Below, piece after piece: positions 52,932 to 61,192 of a stretch of DNA of 64,000 nt; positions within the stretch are counted from its first letter, which is position 1, and the number at the start of each line of letters is the position of its first letter. The stretch lies in NCBI GenBank assembly GCA_049969475.1, contig JBMFOU010000001.1:248001-312000 (forward strand). The letters are read 5' to 3'. The stretch is from UBA2030 sp049969475. GTDB lineage: Bacteria > Bacteroidota > Bacteroidia > Bacteroidales > TTA-H9. The position numbers and the translations under genes were made by a program. The notes under the pieces were generated by a model. It saw only the letters and a program-made list of their open reading frames with translations, was not told where the DNA came from and did no database searches.

Positions 52932-55328
52932 ATGAGAAAAGTGCCTGAACGTTTCGTCTGGTTTTACCGATGGAATCGTTCAGCTTTTCAAGCGTTGTTG
53001 GGCTTGGTTTGTGCCTGGGGTCTGGTGGTTTGGATAAATCTACCCACCCCCTTATTCCAGCAACCTCTGAGCTATGTAGTTTTGGATCGCAACAGTGATT
53101 TATTGGGTGCTACGGTGGCTGCCGATGGTCAATGGCGTTTTCCGGCCGGAGCCCGGATTCCTGATAAATTCAGCAAAGCTCTTCTTACCTTTGAAGACAA
53201 GCGTTTTTTCTATCACCCGGGTGTTGACCCGCTTGCTTTGCTGAGAGCCCTTGCTTCGAACCTGAAAAATCGGAGGATTGTAAGCGGGGGAAGCACCATC
53301 ACTATGCAGATCGTCAGGCTCTCAAGAAATCATGAGCGAACTGTGGGGGAAAAATTCCGGGAGATGTTGCTGGCTTTGTATCTCGAGCTTAGATATTCCA
53401 AGGAAGAACTGCTCAAATTGTATGCGGCCCATGCACCCTTTGGGGGCAATGTAGTGGGCCTGGAGGCTGCCTGCTGGCGTTATTTTGGGCGTTCGCCGGA
53501 CGATATTACCTGGGCTGAAGCAGCGATGCTGGCTGTTTTGCCCAACAATCCGGGCCTTATTCATCCGGGACGAAACCGTCAGGCTTTGCTGGAAAAGCGG
53601 AATCGCTTGTTACATATTATGCATGAACGGGGATGGTTAGACCGACAGGAAATGCTGATGGCCTGCGAAGAGCCTATACCCGATAAGCCCAGGCCCATGC
53701 CTTCGCTGGCACCCCATCTGTTGGACCGAATTCGACTGAGCCTGCCTCCTGACCGATATATTACAACGGTAAATGGTAGATTGCAACAGGCTTCCTTGAA
53801 TGTCTTGAATAATTATATTCCTTCCTTTTTGGCCGGTGGTATTCACAATGCCGCTGTGCTCGTACTCGAAGTGGAGACCGGAGAGGTGCTGGTGTATGTC
53901 GGCAACCTTCCGGCCACCGATTCCCTGGCTTGTCATACTTCTGTGGATATTATCAGGTCGCGTCGGAGCCCTGGTAGCACATTAAAGCCTTTGCTTTATG
54001 CGGCCCTCCTATCGGAAGGAAAAATCCTGCCCAATACCTTACTACCTGATATTCCTATACAACTGGGCGGCTTTTCCCCCCAGAATTTCAATAAGACCTT
54101 TGATGGAGCCGTGCCGGCCTCCGCAGCTATCTCTCGCTCGCTCAATGTGCCTGCCGTGAATATGCTGCAAATGTTTGGTGTGGAAAAATTTCATCAGTTC
54201 CTGCAAACGCTTGAATTTAGAAGTATTGATAGGCCTCCATCATACTATGGATTAGCTCTCATTTTGGGTGGTTGCGAGGTAAGTATGTGGGAACTATCAG
54301 GTGCTTATGCCAGCCTGGTTCGTTTGCTGAATCATTTTCCCCAATACAACAGCCGTTATGATCCGGCTGATCTTCATTCACCGGTTTTTCTCAAAAAATA
54401 CGCTGGCACTAAAACGGACCCATCAAAACTTGTAGCTCAATTTATGCCGGATGCCGGATCTGTGTGGTATATGTTGAAAGCGATGGAAGAGGTACAGCGA
54501 CCGGGTGAAGAGGCGGTTTGGAAACAATTGAATCTTAGAGAAAAAGTTTCGTGGAAGACGGGAACAAGCTATGGTTTTAGAGACGCTTGGTCTATTGGTA
54601 TGAATTCGAGATATCTGGTATGTGTATGGGTAGGAAATGCAACCGGTGAGGGCCGGCCGGGACTCATTGGACTGCAGGCAGCAGCTCCTGTCATGTTTGA
54701 TGTGTTTTCTCTTTTGCCTTCAGCCCCCTGGTTTATTATGCCTTATGATGCCATGACCCGTATAAGAGTATGCCAGCAAAGCGGATATAAAGCTTCCTCC
54801 GTTTGTCCTGATACTGCAGGAATGTGGATTCCCAAAGCCGGCCTTCAAACCAGAGCCTGCCCCTTCCATCATATCATCCACCTCGATGTTTCAGGCCGTT
54901 ATCAGGCTTCAGCTGAATGTTTACCAGCACAACAGCTTCAGCATAAGCCCTGGTTTGTGCTACCACCGGCCTGGGAGTATTATTATCGGATTCAGCATTC
55001 CGATTATCAACCCTTGCCGCCTGTCTTACCCGGTTGTTACGGAGAAGAAAGGTTCTCTCCTATGCAACTTATTTATCCGTCCAACGAGGCGGTGGTTTAT
55101 CTACCCCGGTTGCCAGAAGGTTTACTTGGAGAGATGGTAGCTGAAGTAGCTCACCGACGCCTAGATGCTACTATTTATTGGCATCTCGACCAGATTTATA
55201 TCGGACAAACTTCGCAGATACACAAAATAGCCCTACGTCCCCCGCCCGGTGAGCATACCCTACTGCTGATGGATGATGCCGGAAATTCGATCGGATGCCG
55301 CTTTAAGGTCGTCGACAAAACCCCATGA
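52932..55328 (+). CDS. pbpC: Penicillin-binding protein 1C
   Basis: A 798-residue inner-membrane peptidoglycan synthase with one N-terminal helix. The glycosyltransferase domain (family 51) shows TFEDKRFFYHPGVDP near 75 and SGGSTITMQIVRL near 115. The transpeptidase domain has SPGSTLKPLLY with the acylated Ser near residue 349, SRSLN near 400 and WKTGTSYGFRDAW near 538. The C-terminal BiPBP_C domain (EAVVYLPRLPEG, then HLDQIYIGQT) marks it as PBP1C. It pairs with the macroglobulin upstream, thought to protect and repair the wall after attack. The frame also has an ATG at 52899 that overlaps the preceding stop; the ATG at 52932 follows AAAGGA and is preferred. Confidence 0.95.
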   Translation: MRKVPERFVWFYRWNRSAFQALLGLVCAWGLVVWINLPTPLFQQPLSYVVLDRNSDLLGATVAADGQWRFPAGARIPDKFSKALLTFEDKRFFYHPGVDPLALLRALASNLKNRRIVSGGSTITMQIVRLSRNHERTVGEKFREMLLALYLELRYSKEELLKLYAAHAPFGGNVVGLEAACWRYFGRSPDDITWAEAAMLAVLPNNPGLIHPGRNRQALLEKRNRLLHIMHERGWLDRQEMLMACEEPIPDKPRPMPSLAPHLLDRIRLSLPPDRYITTVNGRLQQASLNVLNNYIPSFLAGGIHNAAVLVLEVETGEVLVYVGNLPATDSLACHTSVDIIRSRRSPGSTLKPLLYAALLSEGKILPNTLLPDIPIQLGGFSPQNFNKTFDGAVPASAAISRSLNVPAVNMLQMFGVEKFHQFLQTLEFRSIDRPPSYYGLALILGGCEVSMWELSGAYASLVRLLNHFPQYNSRYDPADLHSPVFLKKYAGTKTDPSKLVAQFMPDAGSVWYMLKAMEEVQRPGEEAVWKQLNLREKVSWKTGTSYGFRDAWSIGMNSRYLVCVWVGNATGEGRPGLIGLQAAAPVMFDVFSLLPSAPWFIMPYDAMTRIRVCQQSGYKASSVCPDTAGMWIPKAGLQTRACPFHHIIHLDVSGRYQASAECLPAQQLQHKPWFVLPPAWEYYYRIQHSDYQPLPPVLPGCYGEERFSPMQLIYPSNEAVVYLPRLPEGLLGEMVAEVAHRRLDATIYWHLDQIYIGQTSQIHKIALRPPPGEHTLLLMDDAGNSIGCRFKVVDKTP

Positions 55329-55366
55329 AACCTTCCTATTATCCGGGCGTCTATAAGGGAATTACC

Positions 55367-55375
55367 TATCTTTGC
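55367..55375 (+). promoter_or_regulatory. -7 element of lpxD
   Basis: TATCTTTGC, exact match, 18 bases before the ATG at 55394. Confidence 0.6.
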
Positions 55376-55393
55376 CAAGCCTAATAACTTATC

Positions 55394-56443
55394 ATGAAGT
55401 TTTCTGCACGCGAAATCGCTCAACTCATCCATGCACGTATAGAAGGGAATCCGGATGTAGAGATCGAAGGATTCTCAAAAATTGATGATGGTAAACCCGG
55501 AACCCTGAGTTTTCTCTCAAATCCACTTTATACCCAGTATATTTATTCCACAGCCGCTTCGGTTGTCATTGTGTCCAATGATTTTGTCCCCGAAAGGGAG
55601 ATCGCCCCTACTTTGCTCAGGGTCGAAAATCCTTATGCGGCTTTTGCCACCCTGCTTGAGATATACCAGCAAATGAAGTCGGCTAAAACGGGCATCTCTC
55701 CTTTAGCCTTCATACATTCTAGTGTCCGACTGGGTCAGGATGTCTATATTGGTGAATTTGCATACATTGGTGAGGGAGTAGTAATTGGCGATCGGGTAAA
55801 GATATTTCCGGGCGTTTATATTGGTGAAAATTCTGTAATTGGCGATGATACTGTGCTTTATGCCGGGGTTCGGGTTTACAATTTCTCCCAAATTGGTAAA
55901 CATTGTACCTTGCATTCAGGGGTTGTAATTGGGGCTGATGGATTTGGTTTTGCACCTCAGGGCGAGGATTACCGCAAGGTGGCACAGATTGGCAATGTAG
56001 TTATTGAAGATCATGTGGAAATAGGAGCCAATACTACCATAGACCGGGCTACCCTCGGAAGCACGATTATTCGCAGAGGTGTTAAGCTTGACAATCTGAT
56101 ACAGGTAGCTCACAATGTGGAAATCGGCGAAAACACCGTAATCGCCGCCCAGACGGGAATCAGTGGTTCTACTCATATTGGCCGCAATTGCATGATTGGG
56201 GGGCAGGTGGGTATCATCGGTCACATTACCATTGCGGATGAAGTAAAAATTGCAGCCCAGTCAGGCATTGGCGCCAGTATTAAGGAAAAGGGTGCCATTG
56301 TGCAGGGCAGCCCAGCCTTCGAATACAAACAATATCAAAGAGCTTACGTGCATTTTAGAAAATTGCATGAACTATACAGGCGCATTAACGAACTGGAAGC
56401 TAGGGTCAGAGACCTGGAAAACAGCAAGGAATTCGAGAGATAG
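55394..56443 (+). CDS. lpxD: UDP-3-O-acylglucosamine N-acyltransferase LpxD
   Basis: A 349-residue trimeric enzyme adding the second (N-linked) hydroxyacyl chain to the lipid A precursor. Residues 1-100 are the uridine-binding domain (MKFSAREIAQLIHARIEGN; SFLSNPLY near 40). Residues about 100-320 are a left-handed beta-helix of hexapeptide repeats (VYIGEFAYIGEGVVIGDRVKIFPG, and so on). The catalytic His is in GADGFGFAP...GNVVIEDHVEIGANTTIDR or QVAHNVEIG near residue 237. The last 25 residues are a helix. The upstream gene of the lipid A cluster, it has its own -7 element. Confidence 0.96.
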   Translation: MKFSAREIAQLIHARIEGNPDVEIEGFSKIDDGKPGTLSFLSNPLYTQYIYSTAASVVIVSNDFVPEREIAPTLLRVENPYAAFATLLEIYQQMKSAKTGISPLAFIHSSVRLGQDVYIGEFAYIGEGVVIGDRVKIFPGVYIGENSVIGDDTVLYAGVRVYNFSQIGKHCTLHSGVVIGADGFGFAPQGEDYRKVAQIGNVVIEDHVEIGANTTIDRATLGSTIIRRGVKLDNLIQVAHNVEIGENTVIAAQTGISGSTHIGRNCMIGGQVGIIGHITIADEVKIAAQSGIGASIKEKGAIVQGSPAFEYKQYQRAYVHFRKLHELYRRINELEARVRDLENSKEFER

Positions 56444-56563
56444 TTAAAAAGTTGAATATAAAGTTTTTAACATCAGCAGGCGTCTCAAGCGTTTTCGTTC
56501 ATTCAATGAAGCTTTGGAAAAACCATCAAAAAGCTGGCAAAATAACAGCTCTGTAATAATTTT

Positions 56564-56572
56564 TACTTTTGC
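56564..56572 (+). promoter_or_regulatory. -7 element of lpxC-fabZ
   Basis: TACTTTTGC, exact match, 42 bases before the ATG at 56615. It lies in the 171-base gap after lpxD, so lpxC-fabZ and lpxA can be expressed independently of lpxD. Confidence 0.65.
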
Positions 56573-56614
56573 CGCTCGTTTAATATTGACGTCAAATAAC
56601 CACATTATCGGAGA

Positions 56615-58015
56615 ATGAAAGATTTACAAAAAACACTGGGCAAAGTAGTAAGCCTGAGAGGCACAGGACTGCATACAGGTCAGGAGGTTACATTGACTTT
56701 GCGGCCTGCTCCCGTAAATCATGGATATAAATTCCGGAGGATCGACCTGGAGGGTTCGCCCATTGTGGATGCCCTGGTCGATTATGTGAAAGATACCGAA
56801 AGAGGTACCCGGCTTTTCAAAGATGGTGTAAGTATCAACACTACCGAACACCTGCTGGCAGCGCTTTATGGCATGGACATTGACAATGCCCTTATCGATC
56901 TCGACGGACCTGAAGTGCCCATTATGGATGGCAGCGCTGCTCCTTGGGTGACTCTAATTGAAGAGGCGGGAGTTATAGAACAGGAGGCCGAAAGGGTGTA
57001 TTTCGATCTTAAGCAAAATATCAGCCATGTAGACGAAAGCCGGAAAACCGAAATATTGGCTGTGCCGGCTGCCAAGCCTCGCTACTCTGTGATGATTCAA
57101 TTCAATTCCAGGGTACTCGATACGCAATATGCCGCCCTGGAAGATTTTAGTGAATTTGCCCGTGAATTTGCCCCGGCACGTACTTTTGTTTTCCTTCATG
57201 AACTCGAAACCCTCATCGATCACGATCTGATTAAAGGAGGTGATGTCACCAACGCTATCGTATTTGTTGACCGATTGCTAAGCCCTAATCAACAGAAAAG
57301 ATTATCCGAGTTTTTTAACAAGCCTGATATAGAAGTACGGGAAGAGGGAATTCTTAATAACCTCGAGCTTCGCTATTATAATGAGCCTGCCCGTCACAAA
57401 CTGGTTGATATGCTGGGCGATTTGGCTTTGATTGGTGCTCGTTTGCGGGCTCATGTTATTGCTGCTCGCCCCGGCCATGTGGCTAACGTGGAATTTGCCC
57501 GCAAAGTAAGGCAGGCCATGTTGAAAACGCAGAAAGAAGAGTTACCCCCTGTGTATGACCCCAACATCCCACCGCTGTTCGATATTCAGGCCATTCGTCG
57601 CTTGCTACCCCACAGGCCACCTTTCCTTCTTATTGATAAAATTTTGGAAATGAGCGACAAGCACATTGTGGGGTTGAAGAATGTGACCATGAATGAAGCT
57701 TTTTTTGTCGGGCATTTTCCAGATGAACCCGTAATGCCCGGTGTTTTGCAAATCGAAGCCATGGCGCAGACCGGCGGTGTGTTAGTCATGAGCACAGTGC
57801 CCGACCCGGAAAATTACCTTACCTATTTCATGAAAATCAATGAGGTAAAATTCCGAAACAAGGTAGTACCCGGTGATACCATCCTTTTTGCGTTGGAACT
57901 GGTTTCGCCCATTCGTCGAGGCCTTTGTCATATGCGTGGTAAGGCCTGGGTAGGAAACAAGATAGTTATGGAAGCTGAAATGCTGGCTCAGATAGCCCGT
58001 AAACCCAACGTATAA
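56615..58015 (+). CDS. lpxC-fabZ: Fused LpxC deacetylase and FabZ dehydratase
   Basis: A 466-residue two-enzyme fusion typical of Bacteroidota. Residues 1-305 are LpxC, the zinc deacetylase that commits UDP-acyl-GlcNAc to lipid A. The zinc ligands are visible as His79 (NTTEHLLAAL), and His261 and Asp265 (HKLVDMLGDL). Residues about 323-466 are FabZ, the 3-hydroxyacyl-ACP dehydratase of fatty acid synthesis, with the catalytic His367 (FFVGHFPDEPVMPG) and Glu381 (LQIEAMAQ). Both active sites are intact. The fusion ties together two enzymes that compete for the hydroxyacyl-ACP pool. lpxA starts 12 bases downstream. Confidence 0.97.
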   Translation: MKDLQKTLGKVVSLRGTGLHTGQEVTLTLRPAPVNHGYKFRRIDLEGSPIVDALVDYVKDTERGTRLFKDGVSINTTEHLLAALYGMDIDNALIDLDGPEVPIMDGSAAPWVTLIEEAGVIEQEAERVYFDLKQNISHVDESRKTEILAVPAAKPRYSVMIQFNSRVLDTQYAALEDFSEFAREFAPARTFVFLHELETLIDHDLIKGGDVTNAIVFVDRLLSPNQQKRLSEFFNKPDIEVREEGILNNLELRYYNEPARHKLVDMLGDLALIGARLRAHVIAARPGHVANVEFARKVRQAMLKTQKEELPPVYDPNIPPLFDIQAIRRLLPHRPPFLLIDKILEMSDKHIVGLKNVTMNEAFFVGHFPDEPVMPGVLQIEAMAQTGGVLVMSTVPDPENYLTYFMKINEVKFRNKVVPGDTILFALELVSPIRRGLCHMRGKAWVGNKIVMEAEMLAQIARKPNV

Positions 58016-58027
58016 ATCTTCCCCTGA

Positions 58028-58828
58028 ATGATTCACCCACTCAGTCACATACACCCTGAAGCCAAAATCGGACAAGATGTTGAGATAGGCCCTTTTACCC
58101 ACATTTACGGGGATGTTGAAATAGGGGATGGTACCTGGATTGGAAGCAATGTAACCATCATGGACGGGGCCCGCATCGGTAATAACTGCCGGATTTTTCC
58201 CGGAGCAGTTATTAGTGCCATTCCACAAGATTTGAAGTTTGCCGGAGAAAAAACCACGGTTCGAGTGGGCGATAATACCACTATTCGCGAATTTGTTACA
58301 CTCAACCGGGGTACCAAGGCGAGGGGTGAAACTCAAATTGGTAGTAATTGCTTATTGATGGCCTACGTACACGTGGCCCACGACTGTGTTATTGGCAATC
58401 ATGTCATTCTGGCCAATACCGTTAACCTGGCTGGTCATATAGAGATTGACGACTGGGCCATCGTTGGAGGAATGTCGGCAGTTCACCAGTTTTCGAAAAT
58501 TGGTGCCCATTCTATGATTTCTGGGGGTTCATTGGTTCGCAAAGATGTTCCTCCTTATGTGAAAGCCGCTCGCGAGCCACTTTCCTATGCTGGTGTAAAC
58601 TCCATCGGTTTGCGTCGCCGGGGCTTTTCTGCCGAACAAATCGCCATTATTCAGCAGATTTATCGCATCCTCTATCTTCAGGGACACATCGTTAGCAAGG
58701 CAGTTAAAATTATCGAAGAGACGGTTCCCGATTGCCCTGAGCGTGAGCATGTACTTCGCTTTATCCGTGAAGCGGCTTCCCGGGGTATCATCAAAGGCCC
58801 CGGAATGCATTCGGTAAGCGATGATTAG
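58028..58828 (+). CDS. lpxA: UDP-N-acetylglucosamine acyltransferase LpxA
   Basis: A 266-residue trimeric enzyme that places the first hydroxyacyl chain on UDP-GlcNAc in lipid A synthesis. The N-terminal two thirds are a hexapeptide beta-helix (IHPEAKIGQDVEIGPFTHIYGDVEIGDGTWIG). The catalytic His is in MAYVHVAHDCVIGNHV, near residue 121. The C-terminal helical part includes NSIGLRRRGFSAEQIAIIQQIYRILY, a family signature. It is translated from the same mRNA as lpxC-fabZ. Confidence 0.97.
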   Translation: MIHPLSHIHPEAKIGQDVEIGPFTHIYGDVEIGDGTWIGSNVTIMDGARIGNNCRIFPGAVISAIPQDLKFAGEKTTVRVGDNTTIREFVTLNRGTKARGETQIGSNCLLMAYVHVAHDCVIGNHVILANTVNLAGHIEIDDWAIVGGMSAVHQFSKIGAHSMISGGSLVRKDVPPYVKAAREPLSYAGVNSIGLRRRGFSAEQIAIIQQIYRILYLQGHIVSKAVKIIEETVPDCPEREHVLRFIREAASRGIIKGPGMHSVSDD

Positions 58829-58873
58829 TTTTTAACTCATAGTTCAGGATTTTTATTTTTTTCCAAAAAGTTG

Positions 58874-58937
58874 CATCTTTGCAGTACCGTTTTTCGCAAA
58901 CGGATAGTTAACATTAATAACACTAAATCAAAGAATT
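58874..58937 (+). promoter_or_regulatory. rpsP promoter-like element and leader with hairpin
   Basis: CATCTTTGC (58874-58882) is one base off TAnnTTTGC. A perfect CCGTTT/AAACGG hairpin with a five-base loop (58887-58903) lies at the expected 5' end of the message, followed by an A-rich unstructured stretch up to the ATG. It could be a leader controlling S16 synthesis. Confidence 0.45.
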
Positions 58938-59465
58938 ATGGCAGTAAGAATGAGATTACAGCGATTTGGTAAGAAAGGTCAGCCCTTCTACCATATCGTA
59001 GTAGCCGATGGTCGTGCACCTCGCGACGGACGTTTTATTGAAAAATTGGGTTACTACAACCCCCGCCCCAATCCGGCCGATATTGAAATCAATATGGACC
59101 GCGCCATTTACTGGCTCAATGTTGGGGCTCAGCCTACCGACACGGTAAAATCCCTCCTCTCCTACAAGGGAGTGCTGCTCAAACGCCACCTCCTAAAAGG
59201 TGTTGAAAAAGGCGCTATTACACTGGAGCAGGCCGAAGAAAAATTCAATGCCTGGCTTCAGGAAAAGGAAGCTCGTATTAGTGCTAAGCTTAGCGATGCC
59301 GAAAGAGCTCGCCGCGATGCAATGAAAGCCCGTCAGGAACAGGAAAGGAAAATTGCTGAAGCCCGCGCTGCTGAAATAGCTAAAAAACGGGCAGAAGCCG
59401 CAGCTCAGGAAAGTGCTGAAGATACTCCTGCTGAACCTACCGGAGAAACTCCGGCAGCTGAATAA
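58938..59465 (+). CDS. rpsP: 30S ribosomal protein S16 with long C-terminal extension
   Basis: A 175-residue protein. Residues 1-80 are a standard S16 (MAVRMRLQRFGKKGQPFYHIVVADGR; RDGRFIEKLGYYNP; SYKGVLLKRHLLKG), which binds 16S rRNA during 30S assembly. Residues about 90-175 are an Ala/Glu/Lys/Arg-rich, probably helical tail (ARISAKLSDAERARRDAMKARQ onward), ending in an acidic, Pro/Thr-rich stretch. S16 is usually about 80-90 residues; a long tail is common in Bacteroidota, and its role is not known. Single gene with its own terminator; rimM, trmD and rplS are not here. Confidence 0.97.
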   Translation: MAVRMRLQRFGKKGQPFYHIVVADGRAPRDGRFIEKLGYYNPRPNPADIEINMDRAIYWLNVGAQPTDTVKSLLSYKGVLLKRHLLKGVEKGAITLEQAEEKFNAWLQEKEARISAKLSDAERARRDAMKARQEQERKIAEARAAEIAKKRAEAAAQESAEDTPAEPTGETPAAE

Positions 59466-59495
59466 GCAAAAGTTTTGTAGACCAATACAATAACG

Positions 59496-59522
59496 AGAGC
59501 CGGTATTTTCCGGCTCTTTTTT
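59496..59522 (+). terminator. Terminator after rpsP
   Basis: AGAGCCGG (59496-59503) and CCGGCTCT (59510-59517) form a perfect 8-bp stem with a 6-base loop, followed by a T-run. Confidence 0.9.
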
Positions 59523-59833
59523 ATTTGATTTCCCGTCTATCATTAGGGGTTACCACAAATGGCCCATTACCAGGTAAATTAGAATAGGGCTGTTATTAAA
59601 GCCGATAAAACAATGGATGTGCATATGGGTATTGCTATCGCGATTATATGTGTATTAAAGGGAGTTAATAAATTGTAAATCAGCATAAATTCAGAATACT
59701 CAGGGAAATAGTACAAATAAACGAAAGCGTACGCTTATAAATAAGCGGTTATTTTTAGAAACTTGCTGGAGAGAAAAACTAAGTATAATAAGGGTTTCTC
59801 AGAAATGTCTATAATCTATTGTTTATTAATGTC
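59523..59833. other. Intergenic stretch, nothing recognised
   Basis: About 310 AT-rich bases between the rpsP terminator and the stop of the convergent FISUMP gene. I see no gene, no recognisable RNA and no strong terminator for the FISUMP gene. Confidence 0.5.
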
Positions 59834-61147
59834 TTAGTTTTTGATGCACCTCACGTTCATCCCTGTGGATTTAATAATGGGGCCAACCATCGAAGCCGGA
59901 TTGTTGTAAAAAAATTGGATCTTGTAAGCTTCTCCGTTGGTATTGACCGACTGGGTCCAAAAATAGGTCGTGACTGTAAGATTGTTAAATCCTCCAGTAT
60001 ATCCATTTCTCAAGCCGTAGGGGAAGGCTTCAAAACCTGAGCGGTTGCGATAGTTGGGGTAATCGGTATTGCCTGGAGCCCCGGTTACATCCGAGGACTT
60101 CCACAGCGACCTCGAGGTGAGAGCCTTCGCTGTATAGTCGTTGGTGTAAGGGTTGTTGTCAGGATCATTAATTCCATTGTAATTGTATCCGTACTGCTGC
60201 AGAAATACCAATAATTGCTCAAAATCCTGAAGTGTGGGTATGCGCCAACCCGAAGGGCAAATATTATTGCCTTCCACAGCGTAAAAGTTATAAAACGCTC
60301 CCATGTAAGCGTTTTGTGCAGCATTGTTGTTGTACCACGACAAAGCCGGAGTAGTCAGATTTTTCCATGTATTGTCGTCTTCTACTACTGGAATGGGTGT
60401 TCCATTATTGAAATATGTGTTTTTTAGGTTACCAGCCATCCAAACCTGCGTGCCGATTCTTACCACCGGGTAGATGTTTCCCATAATATCTGTGCACTGG
60501 ATAAAATCGAAATACAAGGTTTGAGTAGCATTTATGATATAGGGTTGATATCGTGCATAATTGCCGGAATAAGCTTTGAAGAGAAGTACCTCATTATCAT
60601 TGTACTGCATCACCACAATGGCCCTGCTTTTTTTTAGTATGGGACGCTGGCCAGTGGGTTTAAGCTCCGGCGTTCCTTGTGTATGCCGGTTGACTACAGG
60701 AATTTTTGCTACTATTTTTTCTTTTGGCGTGATAATATTCAGAATATTCAGGCCATCAGGCAGGCCCTTCAGGTAATACGAATTTTCTCCCTCTACCATG
60801 GTATAAGTTTGAGCGAAAATGATTTTTCCTGTGGCATCAAAAATTTCAAAAGAAGCATTACCCCTTGTGGGGCTGTAAAATGAGAACTGGCAATCGCCTT
60901 CTGAAGGAGTTGGCCAAATCTTGACGTGTGATGCCTTTCCCTGTGGATTAGGCAATCCTACAACACCTGCAAGTAGTAAAGTATCTGTTTCTGCTAGCTT
61001 GACGCTGGTATTCTGGGCCAGGTTGAGCACCCGTATGCTGTCGATGGTCGTTGCTGCGCCAACACCTTTGAAATTAACCAGATAATACTGGGCATGGATG
61101 CTTAAGGTGTTAAAAATCAGAAACAAAGACAAAATTCTGCTTCTCAT
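59834..61147 (-). CDS. Secreted FISUMP-domain protein
   Basis: A 437-residue exported protein. It has a signal peptide (MRSRILSLFLIFNTLSIHAQ). Residues about 60-145 look like a sorting-domain module (IWPTPSEGDCQFSFYSPTRGN, then FEIFDATGKIIFAQTYTMVEG) but in the N-terminal half rather than at the end. Residues about 230-437 are a FISUMP domain (Fibrobacter major paralogous family): MGNIYPVVRIGTQVWMAGNLK, CPSGWRIPTLQDFEQL, FWTQSVNTNGEAY and a final GMNVRCIKN. It is a C-type lectin-like fold, seen in surface or carbohydrate-linked proteins; its ligand is unknown. The frame opens at an ATG at 61174 but the -7 element at 61177-61184 puts the start of transcription at about that point, so the ATG at 61147 is preferred. 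Confidence 0.82.
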   Translation of the reverse strand: MRSRILSLFLIFNTLSIHAQYYLVNFKGVGAATTIDSIRVLNLAQNTSVKLAETDTLLLAGVVGLPNPQGKASHVKIWPTPSEGDCQFSFYSPTRGNASFEIFDATGKIIFAQTYTMVEGENSYYLKGLPDGLNILNIITPKEKIVAKIPVVNRHTQGTPELKPTGQRPILKKSRAIVVMQYNDNEVLLFKAYSGNYARYQPYIINATQTLYFDFIQCTDIMGNIYPVVRIGTQVWMAGNLKNTYFNNGTPIPVVEDDNTWKNLTTPALSWYNNNAAQNAYMGAFYNFYAVEGNNICPSGWRIPTLQDFEQLLVFLQQYGYNYNGINDPDNNPYTNDYTAKALTSRSLWKSSDVTGAPGNTDYPNYRNRSGFEAFPYGLRNGYTGGFNNLTVTTYFWTQSVNTNGEAYKIQFFYNNPASMVGPIIKSTGMNVRCIKN

Positions 61148-61176
61148 GGTTTTGGTGAAATGATGGTTATTCATTA

Positions 61177-61184
61177 CAAAAATA
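61177..61184 (-). promoter_or_regulatory. -7 element of the FISUMP gene
   Basis: TATTTTTG on the minus strand, in the short gap after the DUF5686 gene. Start near 61171, downstream of the ATG at 61174. Confidence 0.5.
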
Positions 61185-61192
61185 ATAAAAAT

